NCBI RefSeq assembly: GCF_022539315.1
Contig: NC_066336.1
Location: forward strand, 2,236,600 to 2,300,599
Origin: Serinus canaria
Lineage: Eukaryota; Chordata; Aves; Passeriformes; Fringillidae
DNA length: 64,000 bases
Direction: 5' to 3'
In this document: positions 25,142-36,545 of the stretch, piece after piece
Position numbering within the stretch: the stretch's first letter is position 1
Layout of the letters: each line of letters opens with the position of its first letter
The notes under the pieces: model-generated
The model's input: only the letters and a program-made list of their open reading frames with translations
Database searches by the model: none
What the model was told of the DNA's origin: nothing
Made by a program: the position numbers and the translations under genes

Positions 25142-25542
25142 CAATAAGATAAAATAAATAAATAATAAACAAGAGCAGGCCATCTCAGACAGAGACAACC
25201 ATGGATGCCTGTGGTGAGACCTTCTCAGGGTCCCCAGCAGGAGCAGGGTGAGGACTCAGCCCCAAAAGGAAAAGCCTCTGGGTCTGCCTGTGCTCTCCAC
25301 TTGACTGCAGTGCTGAAGTGAGCCAGGGCACTGGGCTGAGAGCTTCCAGCTGGTGACCCAGCTCTCCCACCACCCTCCCCTGGCAGCTGTGCTGTGGTGG
25401 CAGCAGCCCTGCAAGGACTGAGCTCTCTCCACTATCCCTGAAGCATCCTTGAGCTCCTCTGCCAGAAGAAAACATGAAGGATTGCCCTGTAGAAGGGATT
25501 GTTGTAGGACATTCTTCAAGCTGGAAGAGGCTTGTTCTGGCT
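25142..25542. other. spacer in LTR cluster
   Basis: Non-coding. A short A/T-rich TAAATAAATAAT run lies at 25150-25170. Open frames on the minus strand at 25185-25553 overlap each other and look like chance. Confidence 0.5.
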
Positions 25543-26572
25543 GTGTGAGACATAAACTTTAAGGAATTTAGGGATTTTAGAGGAGCTGAGGTTTTAGTTA
25601 GAGATAAGCTTTATGGGAGTTAATTAAAATTAATGGGAGGGCCTTGATGAAGTTAAGAGTTAGAAGTTAACTAATAATTGATTGTTTGGTGAACTGGGTT
25701 TGTAATGAAGAATACAGGAACTGATAAATGGCTTTAGGAACATCAGACAATTGTGGGGCTCCTCTGCTCTGAACCCAGCTGAGGATGGGAATGGGAGTTC
25801 TGCCAAGGGCTCATTGTCAGATTTGCATTGAGAAGGCAGAAAAGTCAGAACGAGGAAGATTTCATTTACTTCCTCCTTTTGGGACCCCTCCCCATGAAAG
25901 GGACCAGGACCCATTTGAGGAACAAACTGCACATGCTTAAAGCTTTTGAACTAATTAGCAAATGGGGAATGGGATGTGCCAAAGTTATCAATATGCATTT
26001 GTATTTGGGTATTCAATACCTGTACAGATAAAAGGGCTCTGTGATCACCTGTAAATCACAGTGTGTGTTTGGGAGCTATCCCACAATAAACACACACTTT
26101 GTAACTTTAACCTGTCAGAGAGTTTTGGGATATTGGTACTCGATCAATATCCATATTGGGAATGGGATGTGCCAAAGTTGTGAATTTGCATTTGCAGTTT
26201 GAGTATTCAATACTTGTGTAGATAAAAGGGCTCTGTGATCACCTGTAAATCACAGTGTGTGTTTGGGAGCTATCCCACAATAAACACACACTTTCTGACT
26301 TTAAACTGATAGAGAGTTTTTGGATATTGGTATTATATCAATATCCATATTGGGAATGGGATGTACCAAAGTTGTGAATTTGCATTTGCATTTTGGGTAT
26401 TCAATACCTGTACAGATAAAAGGGCTCTGTAATCACCTGTAATTGGGGGTGTGTTTGGGAGCTATCCCACAATAAACACACAGTTTGTAACTTTAAACTG
26501 TTAGTTTTTTCTGTCACAGTTGGATATCAGTACTAGATCAATATCCATAATTTTAATAAATCATATGTCTGG
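25543..26572 (+). mobile_element. LTR-like element with triplicated 3' module, + orientation
   Basis: The block starts near TGTGAGACATAAACTTTAAG, a songbird-like LTR beginning, and runs through a U3-like AT-rich part to a promoter/polyA module made of GATAAAAGGGCTCTGTGATC and ACAATAAACACACA. That module is present three times in tandem (25965-26549). The whole block is bounded by an 11-bp direct repeat, TTGTTCTGGCT, at 25532-25542 and 26573-26583. That is longer than a usual retroviral target-site duplication, so the boundaries are uncertain. No retroviral open frames are present. Confidence 0.6.
25965..26549 (+). repeat. tandem triplication, about 194-bp unit
   Basis: Units start GGGAATGGGATGTGCC or GGGAATGGGATGTACC at 25965, 26158 and 26352, giving lengths of 193, 194 and about 198 bp. 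Each contains GATAAAAGGGCTCTGT (TATA-like), GGGAGCTATCCCACAATAAA (polyA signal) and ends GATCAATATCCATA. The third unit is the most diverged: TGTAATCACCTGTAATTGGGGG replaces the palindromic GATCACCTGTAAATCACAGT part. Confidence 0.9.
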
Positions 26573-26583
26573 TTGTTCTGGCT

Positions 26584-26646
26584 CTGGTATTGCAAAGCTC
26601 TCCCAGTCCCTAACCAACTGCAAAGGACACACAGCAGAGCTCCAAA
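26584..26646. other. short spacer between LTRs
   Basis: Unique-looking spacer; nothing recognised. Confidence 0.5.
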
Positions 26647-26652
26647 GGAAGG

Positions 26653-26942
26653 TGTCACCCTGATTTTTTAAGTTTTCTAAGCCTTCTGATGTTTACATTC
26701 TTGCAGCAAACTTTCTCACACACTTTCTGTAAATAACTCATTGTTTTGCATTCTTTTATAGAAGAAAAGAAATTTGATGGGCTGATGGTTTGTCCAGTGT
26801 CATTGGAGAGGTGGCACTGTCACCCTCCAATCCACTGTCACTTTTAGAACACTATAAATATTGGAGTCAGAAATAAACTTCCCTTTTCTTCACCTTGAGA
26901 GCAGCAGTGTGTGCTCGTGTTCTTTGGTGTCCTGTAGTGACA
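26653..26942 (+). mobile_element. solo LTR, family B, + orientation, perfect 6-bp TSD
   Basis: It starts TGTCACCCTG and ends GTAGTGACA. It is flanked by a perfect 6-bp duplication, GGAAGG, at 26647-26652 and 26943-26948. The sense strand has a TATA-like CACTATAAATATTGG and an AATAAA in 'tcagaaataaacttcc' near its 3' part. This is the reference copy for family B; it lies inverted relative to the copy at 24847. Class II (ERVK-like) origin is inferred from the 6-bp duplication. Confidence 0.92.
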
Positions 26943-26948
26943 GGAAGG

Positions 26949-27640
26949 TGGCTGTTGGTTTTCCTGCCCTTCTGCAGGGGAGGTGCTGGGGTCAGAGGCA
27001 TTTTGGAGGGTGCCCCAGTTGCACTGTGGAAGGGGTGGATTGTGGGAACCAAGAAATTCCTCTGGCTGCCCTGGAGGGCTCAAGTCCCTGCCCAGGGGGC
27101 TCAGAGACCTTGGCACAGAGCCCCAGACCCCTGGGCCTTTGAGTTAGCCCTTGGAAAAAACAATTACCAACCTTATATGAAGAATTACAAGCCACGACAG
27201 TTTAAGTAGAATGAGAGTGAATTTATCACAGGGTGAAAAATGGATTTTTGGGGGTTTTTAGAATGGGGGTTTAGGAGGCAAGGTGGAGGAATCTGGGCGT
27301 GTCCAGCCTTTCTCCTTCTTCTTCTTGGCCTCCATCTCCTGCTGTGGTGGTGGCACTTTTGGATTGGTTTAGAGTAGAAGCTCACTGTCTAACACAGGTG
27401 ATAGGGATTGGGAAGTAATGGTAAATATTGTACAGTAGTTTTTAGTATAAAAAGATAACACCACCCCAGGGCAGGCAGAGTGCCTCTGTCTGTCCTGCTG
27501 AGCAGACCTTGGCTGGACAGGAGAAAGAATTTTATAGATAAGAAACAATGAACAACCTTGAGAATGAGAACTGAAGAGCTCTGACTCCTTCTTCAAGTGC
27601 CAGGCTGGGAAAAGAGACTTTGTGACACATCTCGGGGTCA
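26949..27640 (+). mobile_element. ERV 3' fragment, family C, internal tail plus 3' LTR, + orientation
   Basis: 26990-27175 matches the internal tail of the reverse copy at 42847-43000 ('ctggctgccctggagggctc', 'ctcagagaccttggcacaga'). The LTR follows from about TGAAGAATTACAAG (27178) to about 27635. It has a TATA box, TATAAAA, at 27446-27452. The polyA signal near 27546 has decayed (AACAATGAAC instead of AACAATAAAC). There is no 5' LTR and no gag, pol or env frame. It lies directly beside the family B LTR at 26653, so one inserted next to or into the other. Confidence 0.78.
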
Positions 27641-29849
27641 CTGTGAGCAGCAGAGACCCCGAGGGTGGATGAAACTGGTGAGTTTTGTCCAGCTCACTGC
27701 TCCTTTAGCAGCAAACTCACTGGAGTGCAGAATCCAGAGCCCAGGAGGATCAGATCAGTCCCTTCCTGGGAGACTCTGCTCTTTCCTGCCTTTCCAGGGT
27801 GACTCATTCAGACAGCTGCAATGTGGAGGCTTAAAGCAAGTGATGTAAATTCTGCTTCATGAGGAAAGCTAAAAAAAGTTGGAATAAAAGAAAGATAGCA
27901 GAGCAAGACAAAAAAAGGAAGCAAGGAGGGTGTGACTTCACCCACAGCATGGACCATGAATTACAATCCCAGCAGGCAAAGGTGCTCTGTACAGGGCAGT
28001 AATTCCCAATATCCAGTGCTCATTTTAGAGGAAAGACTACTGGTAAGCCCTGCTCCTAGCTAGAAGCAGAAACCAAAAGAGAGAAATGAAGCATCACTCC
28101 AATTTTCCCTACTTTGTGCAGCTTGTAAGGAAACTTGCTGTGGGAGAAAGAACTCCTAGGAGGATCCTTCCATTGTGAGGGAGAGCAGGAGTAGCTTCAG
28201 GCAGCTGGGGTAGCCCCTGGGGAGATTTCCTGCAGCATGGAGATCCAAAAAGTTTTCAAAGTGAACATTTTCTAGTAATGTAGCATGTAAGGCATTGACA
28301 CTGAATTTCTGTGACTGCAGGCCCAGTGTTCCCACAGGGAGGGAGGGATGCCTGGCACCCAAACCCCCAGGGAACTGCAGGGCCATTTCAGCTCAAGGAA
28401 GCAAAATAATTAGAAACTATCCTTTAAAAATGTACCTGGTGGTGGTCCAGCAGCTCTGCCCTGCTCTGTGCATTTCACCTTGGCAATATTCAGATTAAAC
28501 AGGCTCTTCTGTAAGTGATCAGAGAACTGCTGGGCCAGGTTCAGCTCAGCAATTGCAATTCTCTGAGAGCTGTGGCCCAAGCTGCTCTATTCCAAAGGCA
28601 AACTACACAGTATCTGCTTCTTTATTTAGTTAAGTATTTAAATGTTATTATAATGCTTAGCTCTTTCTTTTCTGCCAGGCTTAGATGTTTCTGAGGTATT
28701 TTTATCCAGTGCTATGAAAATGAACAATGTCTTTATCTGTTGAGCTGCACAAGCAATGCATTTATCTACTCTAGCTGCCTGCTAAAATTTTAAAAAGTAA
28801 TTTACTAAATTCCTGAGGCACTAAAGCTCCATTGTGAACTGTCTCAGTAAGGATGGGGGTGCTTGCTACAAGTCTCAAGAAAAAATTGGATCAGACCCAG
28901 GGGAAACATCCAAAATACCTTCCTCTAATGACAATGACAGATACTGAAGCAATTATTTTGAAAGCATGGAATCTAAATAAGATATTAAAGTGAAAGTAGC
29001 TCCATTGTTATAAAAAGGGAGATAATAATAGTAAAAACCTCTCACTAACATCCATGAGCAATAGCAAGCAGCTCAGACTCTGATGCTGAGATTTGATACA
29101 AATATAACACAAAGGTCAATAAGCAGTATGTTGTCCTTATTTCATCTGATCAAATGGGTTTTGTCCTCTCCCTTCTTTCATTTTCTTTTTCCAGTGTAGT
29201 TTTGGACAGGATTTGGATGAGCACAAATAGTTTATTTGCCTCACTGTTCAGTTTGTCCACAAAAACACCCAGTGAGACAATGTCAAATGCAAGGAAAAGA
29301 AGAAGGAGCAAAAGTTACAAAAAATCCATTCAAAATTTTGGGCCAAGGGAAAAAAGAAGACAGAAAAAAAAATAGCCAATAAGAAGTTTGGAAACACAAA
29401 TTTTGAAAAATCTAACAAGATTTTTTGGACAATATGTCAAAAATTAATTTTTTCCAAATGTAGGAAATTATTTTGAGAATTTTTTTCCCCCCTCAGTGTT
29501 GTTTTTCCCATATGGTTTCTAATGTGTAATTACCTATAAATTCACAAAATATCAGGAATTATTTATTATGTCTGTACATCCTGTTTTTCTCCTGACTAGA
29601 TACAAGACCAGTTCTTCTGGGTGAATCATGAACAGAAGCTCTTCCATTCCCAGGCTGATCCTTCTCTTTTTCTACTCCAATATTTTTTGCCACTGAGAAA
29701 AATCAAATGTATAATTTTGAAATGTGCATTAAAGACGTGAACATTCCATTTGCTTTGATTTTTTTTTTAATCTGTTTTATCTCCTTCCTCTGCTATGTGC
29801 CATAATCTCTAATCCATAACATCTTGCTGGCTGCTTGCCAGTTGTGCTT
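27641..29849. other. non-coding DNA, AT-rich
   Basis: 28600-29830 is notably AT-rich, with a poly-T tract near 29759-29768. A 73-codon frame at 29154-29375 ends in a Lys/Arg-rich run that reflects purine-rich DNA; it is not called as a gene. Nothing else recognised. Confidence 0.5.
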
Positions 29850-30640
29850 TTTTGGGATGTGTCAATGGGCCACTGGGAGCACTGGTGGTTTGCCTTCACG
29901 GGAGCTGCTTCCACAGGGAGGCAACTTCATTTCCAGCCCCTGGTACCCCATGATTTAACTCTTTATGAACCTCCACCCTCATCAATTTTCATCTCTCAGC
30001 TTGTTCCAGATTGCAAGGCAGGATGTGTTCTGTTCCCATCTGTGTGGCAGCTGTCTGGTGTCAAGTGGGCAATTCTCCTTCTCTCTCCGAGTGATCACAC
30101 CCACTCCTCCCCCCAGGAGACCCCTGCTGATAACAGGCCATGGAATGTCCCTGCATGGCTGATAAGAACTGCAGCATCCCACTGGGAGATGGGAGCCCAG
30201 GGGGAGGAGCCAAGCATTCCTACCCGGATAGAATCTGGAGATCCTGGAACACCAGCACGGCTTCTGCACTGGATTTCCCAGAGGAGCAGCAGCTGCCTCT
30301 GCCCCTGGCCCTTCAGAGGCAGAGTGCACCTTTCTCCAGGATCCCTGCTCCAGCAGAACCAGCCCTGGCCCTGCAGGAGGGCTGAGCCACAATTCCAGTG
30401 GCACTGCTGCCAGCCCCCTGACCCACAGGGTGTCAGGCTGTGCTCTGCCTCTGCCAGGGTTGGTTCAGTTCACTGCACTGTTCATTTTATCCTTTTATTT
30501 GTTTCCTTCACTATTAAAGAACTGTTATTCCTGCTCCCATATTTCTTGCCTGAGAGCCCCTTAATTTAAAATTTATAGCAATTTGGAGGGAGGGGGTTTG
30601 CATTCTCCATTTCAGGGGAGGCTCCTGCCTTCCTCAGCAG
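29850..30640 (+). mobile_element. probable LTR of a further ERV family, + orientation
   Basis: The segment has features I associate with a common songbird LTR: GATGTGTCAATGGGCCACTGG near the start, 'ccctggcccttcagaggcag', CTATTAAAGAACTGTTATTC (polyA region), and 'ttgcctgagagccccttaat' followed by CATTTCAGGGGAGG near the end. The 244-codon open frame that spans it (29835-30569) is then non-coding. No target-site duplication or second copy was found here, so the limits are approximate and the family is from memory. Confidence 0.5.
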
Positions 30641-33600
30641 GCACCTGGCTTTCCAAACTGAGACACAGCTGGATGGGGCTTTGCATAACCTGGTCTGTAG
30701 CTTCCAGACTTCCCATCTTTCATCAGGAGATTGGACTGGAGACTTCCAGGGATCTTTCCCAGTTCCTCTGTGATTTTTCTTTCGTTTCCATACAGTGAGA
30801 ATATTTCAGTCTGACATTTGTGAGAGGACACCTCACTGCCCGTGTGCCTCGTGGCATTGCTGGCACCACCCTGCCCACTGCAGCTCTTCATGGAGAGTTT
30901 CATGGGCTGCTTCTTCTCACAGCTTTGGGTATTTGAACTCCTCCCAGCAAAATATGCTAGAAAATAATGGGAGTTGACAGGGGAAAGTGGTTTTTAAATA
31001 AAATCCAAGTGTGCTGTGCTCAGTGTTTTCCCTTGTTCTTCTCTTCACACACATTAACTTTATAACAGCCTGTAAGGCAAGGGAAGGATGGCAAAGAACA
31101 GCTACACATCTATAGTTTCTAATATAGAAATTTTATATATATATATATTTATATATTTATATATATATTTATATATATATATATATATATAAATTCTAAT
31201 ACAGAAATTCTAATATTTCAAGAATATAAATATTTCTTCAGTAGCCTTCCCATTAATGACCACCTGGAGCAGACAGACATTTCCTCCACAGAGGATTTGC
31301 CACAACATCAGAGCTGAATGTCAGCCTAAAATCCAGGGTTCTCAGTGGTTGCATGCAGGGATCACTGCCACAAGAAATAAATGTTGACTCAGTCTGTTTA
31401 GAGCCCTTTCCTTACCTCACCTGGGACTGGGGATTTCTTTATGAGACATGACAAAACACCCATGGAGATGTCACACAGGCCCTGGCATCTTCCATAACCC
31501 CATCAGTCAACTGAAGGTTGAAGGCACTTAGATCCCCCTTGTCAAAATGAACATGCCAGGTCCTTCAGCCTTCCCTCACCCAATTTCTGGTGGGTTTCTC
31601 CAGCCCTGGTGTCACTCTGTGCAGAGAAATGCTCCACTGGGAGAGCAGTGCTGACAGAGAATTCCTCTCTTCTGTGGAAGAAAATTGATGTGTGTGTGTA
31701 ACAATATTGTTTTGTTTAATGTGTGAGTAAGACCTCATGGAGTTCAGTGAGCACACACAACTTCTTGGAGCTGACTGCCTTTCTCTGCCATCCTCTGCAT
31801 AAATCAGAGGGTTAAAACAGGCTCGAGGAACTCTGGGGAAAGCAACTCTCAGGTACCGCCACAAGTTACCTCAGGAATCAAAACAGAGGTTCTATATTTT
31901 GATTATCTATCAATTTCTGAGCATTTTTCTACTTGGTAGAGAGAAAGGAAAGAGAGGAGCCTTAGAATAAGGAAGCATTGGCTGGGCTCTTGGTTCTGCT
32001 CCTTTGTAAGACTGAGAATAAAGCTCTAAAGCCAAAATACACCTTCTGCAGAGAAGCAGTGCCTGAAGAATTCTCCATATGTCAGCATCTAAGTGTGAGG
32101 TTTGGAATGTGACAAAAACGTGGAATTCAGAGGAAAATGACTCATGTAGGAAAAAAAGTACTGTGAGTTTCCTCCTTTTTTTGGAATGTCTGGGTCTTTA
32201 ATTAAGTTTTCAATGATAAAGTAAGGTGACAACAAATATCAAAAAGCAAAGAGGATTCCTGAAGCAAAAAGAGGGACCTCACGTGATGCATCTGTCTTCC
32301 TCAGCCAAAGTAAATTTCTGTGACAAGGAGCCAGTACATTTTGTTGCCCCAAAACAGAGTTGGTGGGTAAATCATGAGGGTAAAGCTCAAGGAAGGTCCT
32401 GCTGGATGCAGGAGAAATAGATGTAAATTAGCAGTGGGCAAAATTAGACTGAAAACCAGGAGGGTCTTTTGTATTAGTGTCCTCACCACACTTTAATGGT
32501 GAGCAAAAGCAGTTTGGAAGTGTTTGCTGTAGTACTCAGGGTGACATCAGCCTCCTCTCCTTCTCTAGCCTGGGCTTGGCAAGATCTACAAAGAGAAAAA
32601 GCTTCTCTGTTCACATAAACCATGGATCTGACAGTGCTGCATCCCCAGGAAGCCTTGCTGCTGAGGAAGGAAGGATTTTTACATGAACAGCCATTTTATT
32701 GTCATTTTCTGAGTCTGAGGAGGAGCTGTCCAGGTGATGGTTTTCATGAGAATTCCCTGGAATTGCTCAGGGCACTGCCCCTCCCAAATGCTGGACAAGG
32801 AGACTGGGACACTTTCCAGCTCTTGGAAAAGCCACAACCAGGGCAGCAAAATTCTGTTCTCAGAGGTTCTGTCTCTACAGTGTAGCCCAGCAGTCTTTTA
32901 CCAGCAGCAGGTTAATTTGTGCCTCTGCACAGTCCTGCAGAGGCTTTCCTGGCTGATTGTCACCCCTCCTGCCAGCTCAAACAAGTACAAACACTCCTCC
33001 AGCCTTTCTGGGAAAGTTAAACAGTTCATCACCATCCTGCTTCCCTGGGGAGTCCCAGCAGGGAAAGCAACATCCCCCCAATGTGTTTGGGGTTTGAATT
33101 AGAGCAGAGCAGGGGAGGGCTCACAGCACAGGTTGGGGGCTCACTCTGGGACAGTCTGGACAGCCACCACCCTCGAGAGGAAAAGCATCAGCTCTGTCTC
33201 TGATGGCCTTCCAGCCACACCAAGGGGGGAAACTGTCCCCACACTGTGAAAACATCCACTTTTCAGCCTTTCTTCTGCAGCCAGGGAATAAAACCTGAGC
33301 CCTGTGAAATCAGACACCACCTTAGAGCAATCAAGTCTGGTCGATATGGTGGGGCTTTCACTCAGGATTCTGAGACAGGTGGTTTGGATGAGCTTTAATT
33401 CTCCTTGGATGTGCCTGTAACCCTTAGTGCACCACTCCCCAGCCTGGGGACCAAGGCTCAGCTGCATCAGAACTGGCTCAGGCTGCTGGGGAAATGTTTA
33501 AGCTGTGAGAAATTCTGGGAGTCAAACATGATAGGAAACAAAATTAGAGGTAGGACTGCTTAGATGGGCTCAGTTTAAGTAGGAAAAAGGAAATCAGCCT

Positions 33601-35449
33601 TGTGAAAGTTTAATAAGTGGATCAAAGGAAGAAACTTACTGAAAGCTGGGTATGAAATCCTGATCTTCACCCAAGGCCCTGCCTCAGACAGCACCAAGTG
33701 GATGCAGATGTGCCTGAGCTCCAGTGATGTGGAGCACCAGCCTCTCCAATCCCTCACAGGGATCTACAGACTGAGCAGCACCAACAGACTGCTGTGATTC
33801 TGCCAGCCTTGCCAATGCAGCTGTGGGTTTGGCTTTTTTAGTGTCAGGCCAAAGAGTAGACTTGTTTCAGACTCCTTTGTCTGTAGATCTGTCTGTCTTA
33901 CTGGTGCACGTTTGTACCACCTCTGGTCTGTGCACAAATTCTCTCTGTGCACCTGCTCCATCAAAAATGAAGATAATATATCTCAAAAAAGGAGTAGTTG
34001 CATTTTTTTTCTAAGCAGGACTTTCAACACAGGATATTAAATACAATAATGATCTTGACCTTGTAAAGCATGAGAGAAAAGTGCTCTTGCTCTTATTAGA
34101 GAGTATCTGGAGGATCAAAGTCAGAGGGAGAAGAATTTATTTTTTTAATATCTGAAGACCAGTCTGGACCCTGAAATTTTCTCTGATTTTCCCAGTCAGC
34201 CTAAGGAAAGCCACCAGACACTTCCTTTGTCTGCATGGAATTCCTGTTTGTGAAAAATAACTGACATCTGTGAAGTCCTGGCATGGGAGAACAACAACCT
34301 TACAGCACCTTTATTCCTTTTTTCCCCCTTCTAGGAGGAATCTATCCTCTGTCTGTGGCACACCAGCTCTCTTCTCCTGACAAGGGACTGCAGGGATCTT
34401 GGGGTGACCACAGCCCCCAGACCAGCCTGCACCCTGCTGCAGAGCTCTGCAAGATTCCATGGAGTGTCTCTAGCCCAAGGGCAGAATTTATTCCCCAGTT
34501 GGAGATATAAAAGAGCCAACCTCTTTCCTTTCACATTGTATCACATCAAACACATTCCCACCCACAGAACAACACCCACGTTGTTTGGGAGGAAAATAAA
34601 TGGAGAAGCATCTTCAGACTTTCAGAGAAAACCTATTGTAGCTACTCTTTTCTCAGTGGGAAATTCTGGAGGCTCCAAAGATTCACCATGTGTCCTCTCC
34701 CAGCCTGGGAGTGAAGTGATGCTGCAAGGAATTATTATTTTTTGTGTAAGATTCACACCATGTGGCTGCTGTTTAAAAAGCTCGTATTTTCCTCTCAGTC
34801 CCAAGTGAGGCTTTAGCTTTTTGATTTATACCATACTCAGCCATCCCAGGTTCAAAACCCTTCTCCATTGCAGTGGAGAACAGGTAAAATGCTGCTGTTC
34901 TGGGAGCAGCCAGCTTTTTGAGATGTTGAAGCTGGGACAAAACCCTCCAAGATATTTGGAGGGACAGTGACTTCTTAGAGACCGAGTTGAGGCCAGCTAC
35001 AGCAGACTTGGGCTCAGGGTTAAAAATCATTTACTGAGACACTGTGGTGGAGAGGGCAGAGCCTGACTATCCACAATATTAAGTGTGCAAAAATCATGAG
35101 ATTATCTGTATTTTGAAAGTAATCCAATATGTAAATTAGCTGCCAGAGGAAAATGGAGACAGCTGGCAATGGCTAATTTAGAATCTATTTAAGGCCAAAT
35201 GATGCTGCAAAGGGGCTGTGGCTTAAGCGTTTCTGTTTCAAGACCTTGGAATCTGAATTACTTTTATGTTAAAGTTTTGTTTAGTGTGAACATAGTTGCT
35301 GCTTCTTCGGAAAAAAAAAAAAAAAAGGAAAAATAACATTCATTTCTAGTTAGCAAGTAAAACTGGTAAAAATCCACTAACTGCATAGCTTAAAAATGCT
35401 GGAATTAGCACTGTCTCTGAGGTTTGGAAGCAGGAGGGCTGTGCTGAGA
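30641..35449. other. non-coding DNA upstream of the first CpG island
   Basis: Apart from the AT microsatellite at 31131-31190, I see no repeat or gene. A poly-A run lies near 35311-35327. Short open frames on both strands are within chance. Confidence 0.5.
31131..31191. repeat. AT-rich microsatellite (TA/TTTATA)
   Basis: About 60 bp of TA dinucleotides interrupted by TTTA steps. It is flanked by similar TCTAATATAGAAATT and AAATTCTAATACAGAAATTC sequences. Likely length-variable. Confidence 0.9.
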
Positions 35450-36340
35450 GGGTGTGCAAGCCCCAGGTCGGAGCTGAGCTGAAGCAGCAGTTGGGTCAAG
35501 CCCATCCGGAGGACTCCGAGCCGTTCTCTATCCTTGGCCTCCCCAGCCTCTCTGCTCATCGCCGCTCCCCTGAGTTATCGATCCTCGCATCCACCGGAAC
35601 AGCACAAGGCTCCCCGAGCCCGCAGCACAGCCCCGCAGCACCGGGGCACGGCCGGGCTGGCCAGCGGGGTCCGGAGCAGGGAACCCCCGGGAGGGGCCGC
35701 AGCCGCCCCGCGCAGCCCCGGGCAGCGCTGGCCCCGCTGGGCCGGGGGGACCCTGGCTGGGCAGACCCTCGGGAGGGCAGAGCTCCGAACCCCCGGCTCC
35801 GGGCGAGCCCCCGGCTCCGGGCGAGCCGCAGCCGCGCTGGCAGCGGAGCCGAGGGGAGGGGAGCGGAGCAGCGCCGCGGAGCGGGACGCGCAGCGCGGGC
35901 GCGACGAGCCCGGCCGGGCCGCCGGTGTTTCGGGGGGACGCTGCCGGAGCCGGGCGAGAACGGGACTGCGGGGACAGCAGGGACGGCAGGGACAGCGGGT
36001 GAGTGCTGGGGGCCGGGGCGATGCCGGGGCGCTGCCGACGGGGCGGGCGCTCGGCCCCGGCTGAAGTTGGTGCCTGGGGACAGAGCGCGGGGGCTTCGCC
36101 ACGGCGGCCCCGGAAAAAGCCCAGGCGGAGGAGGGCGAACGGGAGGAGGGGGTCGGGAGGCCGGGGCCTGCCGCGGCATCGCCCCGGGATCAGCCGGGAT
36201 CTCCCCGGGATCGGCGGCATCGTCCCGGGATCAGCGGCATCGCCCCGGGATCAGCGGCATCGCCCCGGCTCTGCAGGCGCCGGTGGATGGGGCGGGCAGA
36301 GCTCCGGGGCGGCATCGCCCTGCGGAGCCGCGGAGAGCGG
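35450..36340 (+). promoter_or_regulatory. CpG island 1, candidate HTR1D promoter and 5' noncoding exon
   Basis: GC content and CpG density rise sharply at about 35450 and fall at about 36340, with GC boxes such as GGGGCGGGC at 36040-36048. A strong splice donor, GCGG|GTGAGTG, sits with its GT at 35999-36000 on the + strand, so a noncoding exon ending at 35998 is plausible. HTR1D is the next gene on the + strand, has a good acceptor at 44839-44840 and, as in mammals, may have a 5' noncoding exon. The link is inference. Open frames of up to 318 codons here are typical of stop-poor GC-rich DNA and are not called. An upstream gene or lncRNA could use this promoter instead. Confidence 0.55.
36170..36270 (+). 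repeat. GC-rich 20-bp minisatellite in CpG island 1
   Basis: About five units of CCCGGGATCAGCGGCATCGC and variants (GATCAGC, GATCTC, GATCGGC) stand in tandem. They lie just downstream of the candidate donor, so in the first part of the presumed intron. Confidence 0.85.
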
Positions 36341-36375
36341 GGACCCCGCGGCGCCGGACACGGGCATCACGGAAT

Positions 36376-36545
36376 TGCGGTGTGGTTTGGCTGGAAAGGG
36401 ACCTTTAGAGGTCACCTAGTCCGTCCTCCCAGCCACCAGATGCATCTTCAATCAAGTCAGGTTGCTCAGAGCCACGTCCAACCTGACCTTGAATGTTTGG
36501 AGCCGCAGCCTCTCTGGGCAGCCTGCACTGACCCTGCGTGCCGTG
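36376..36545 (-). repeat. CR1 LINE 3' tail, - orientation
   Basis: The + strand reads 'ggtttggctggaaagggacc', TTTAGAGGTCACCTAGTCC, then 'tcaggttgctcagagccacg', TCCAACCTGACCTTGAATG and 'cagcctctctgggcagcctg'. This is the reverse complement of an avian CR1 3' end. It abuts the CpG island. Confidence 0.85.

Noticed and set aside
29835..30569. 244-codon + strand open frame
   Set aside because: It lies over an LTR-like repeat, matches no protein family, and several other frames are open over the same stretch.
35452..36408. 318-codon open frame on + and overlapping frames on both strands in CpG island 1
   Set aside because: Open in several frames at once because the DNA is GC-rich and stop-poor; the peptides are low-complexity Gly/Arg/Pro/Ala, and the frame runs through a splice donor, a minisatellite and a CR1 tail.
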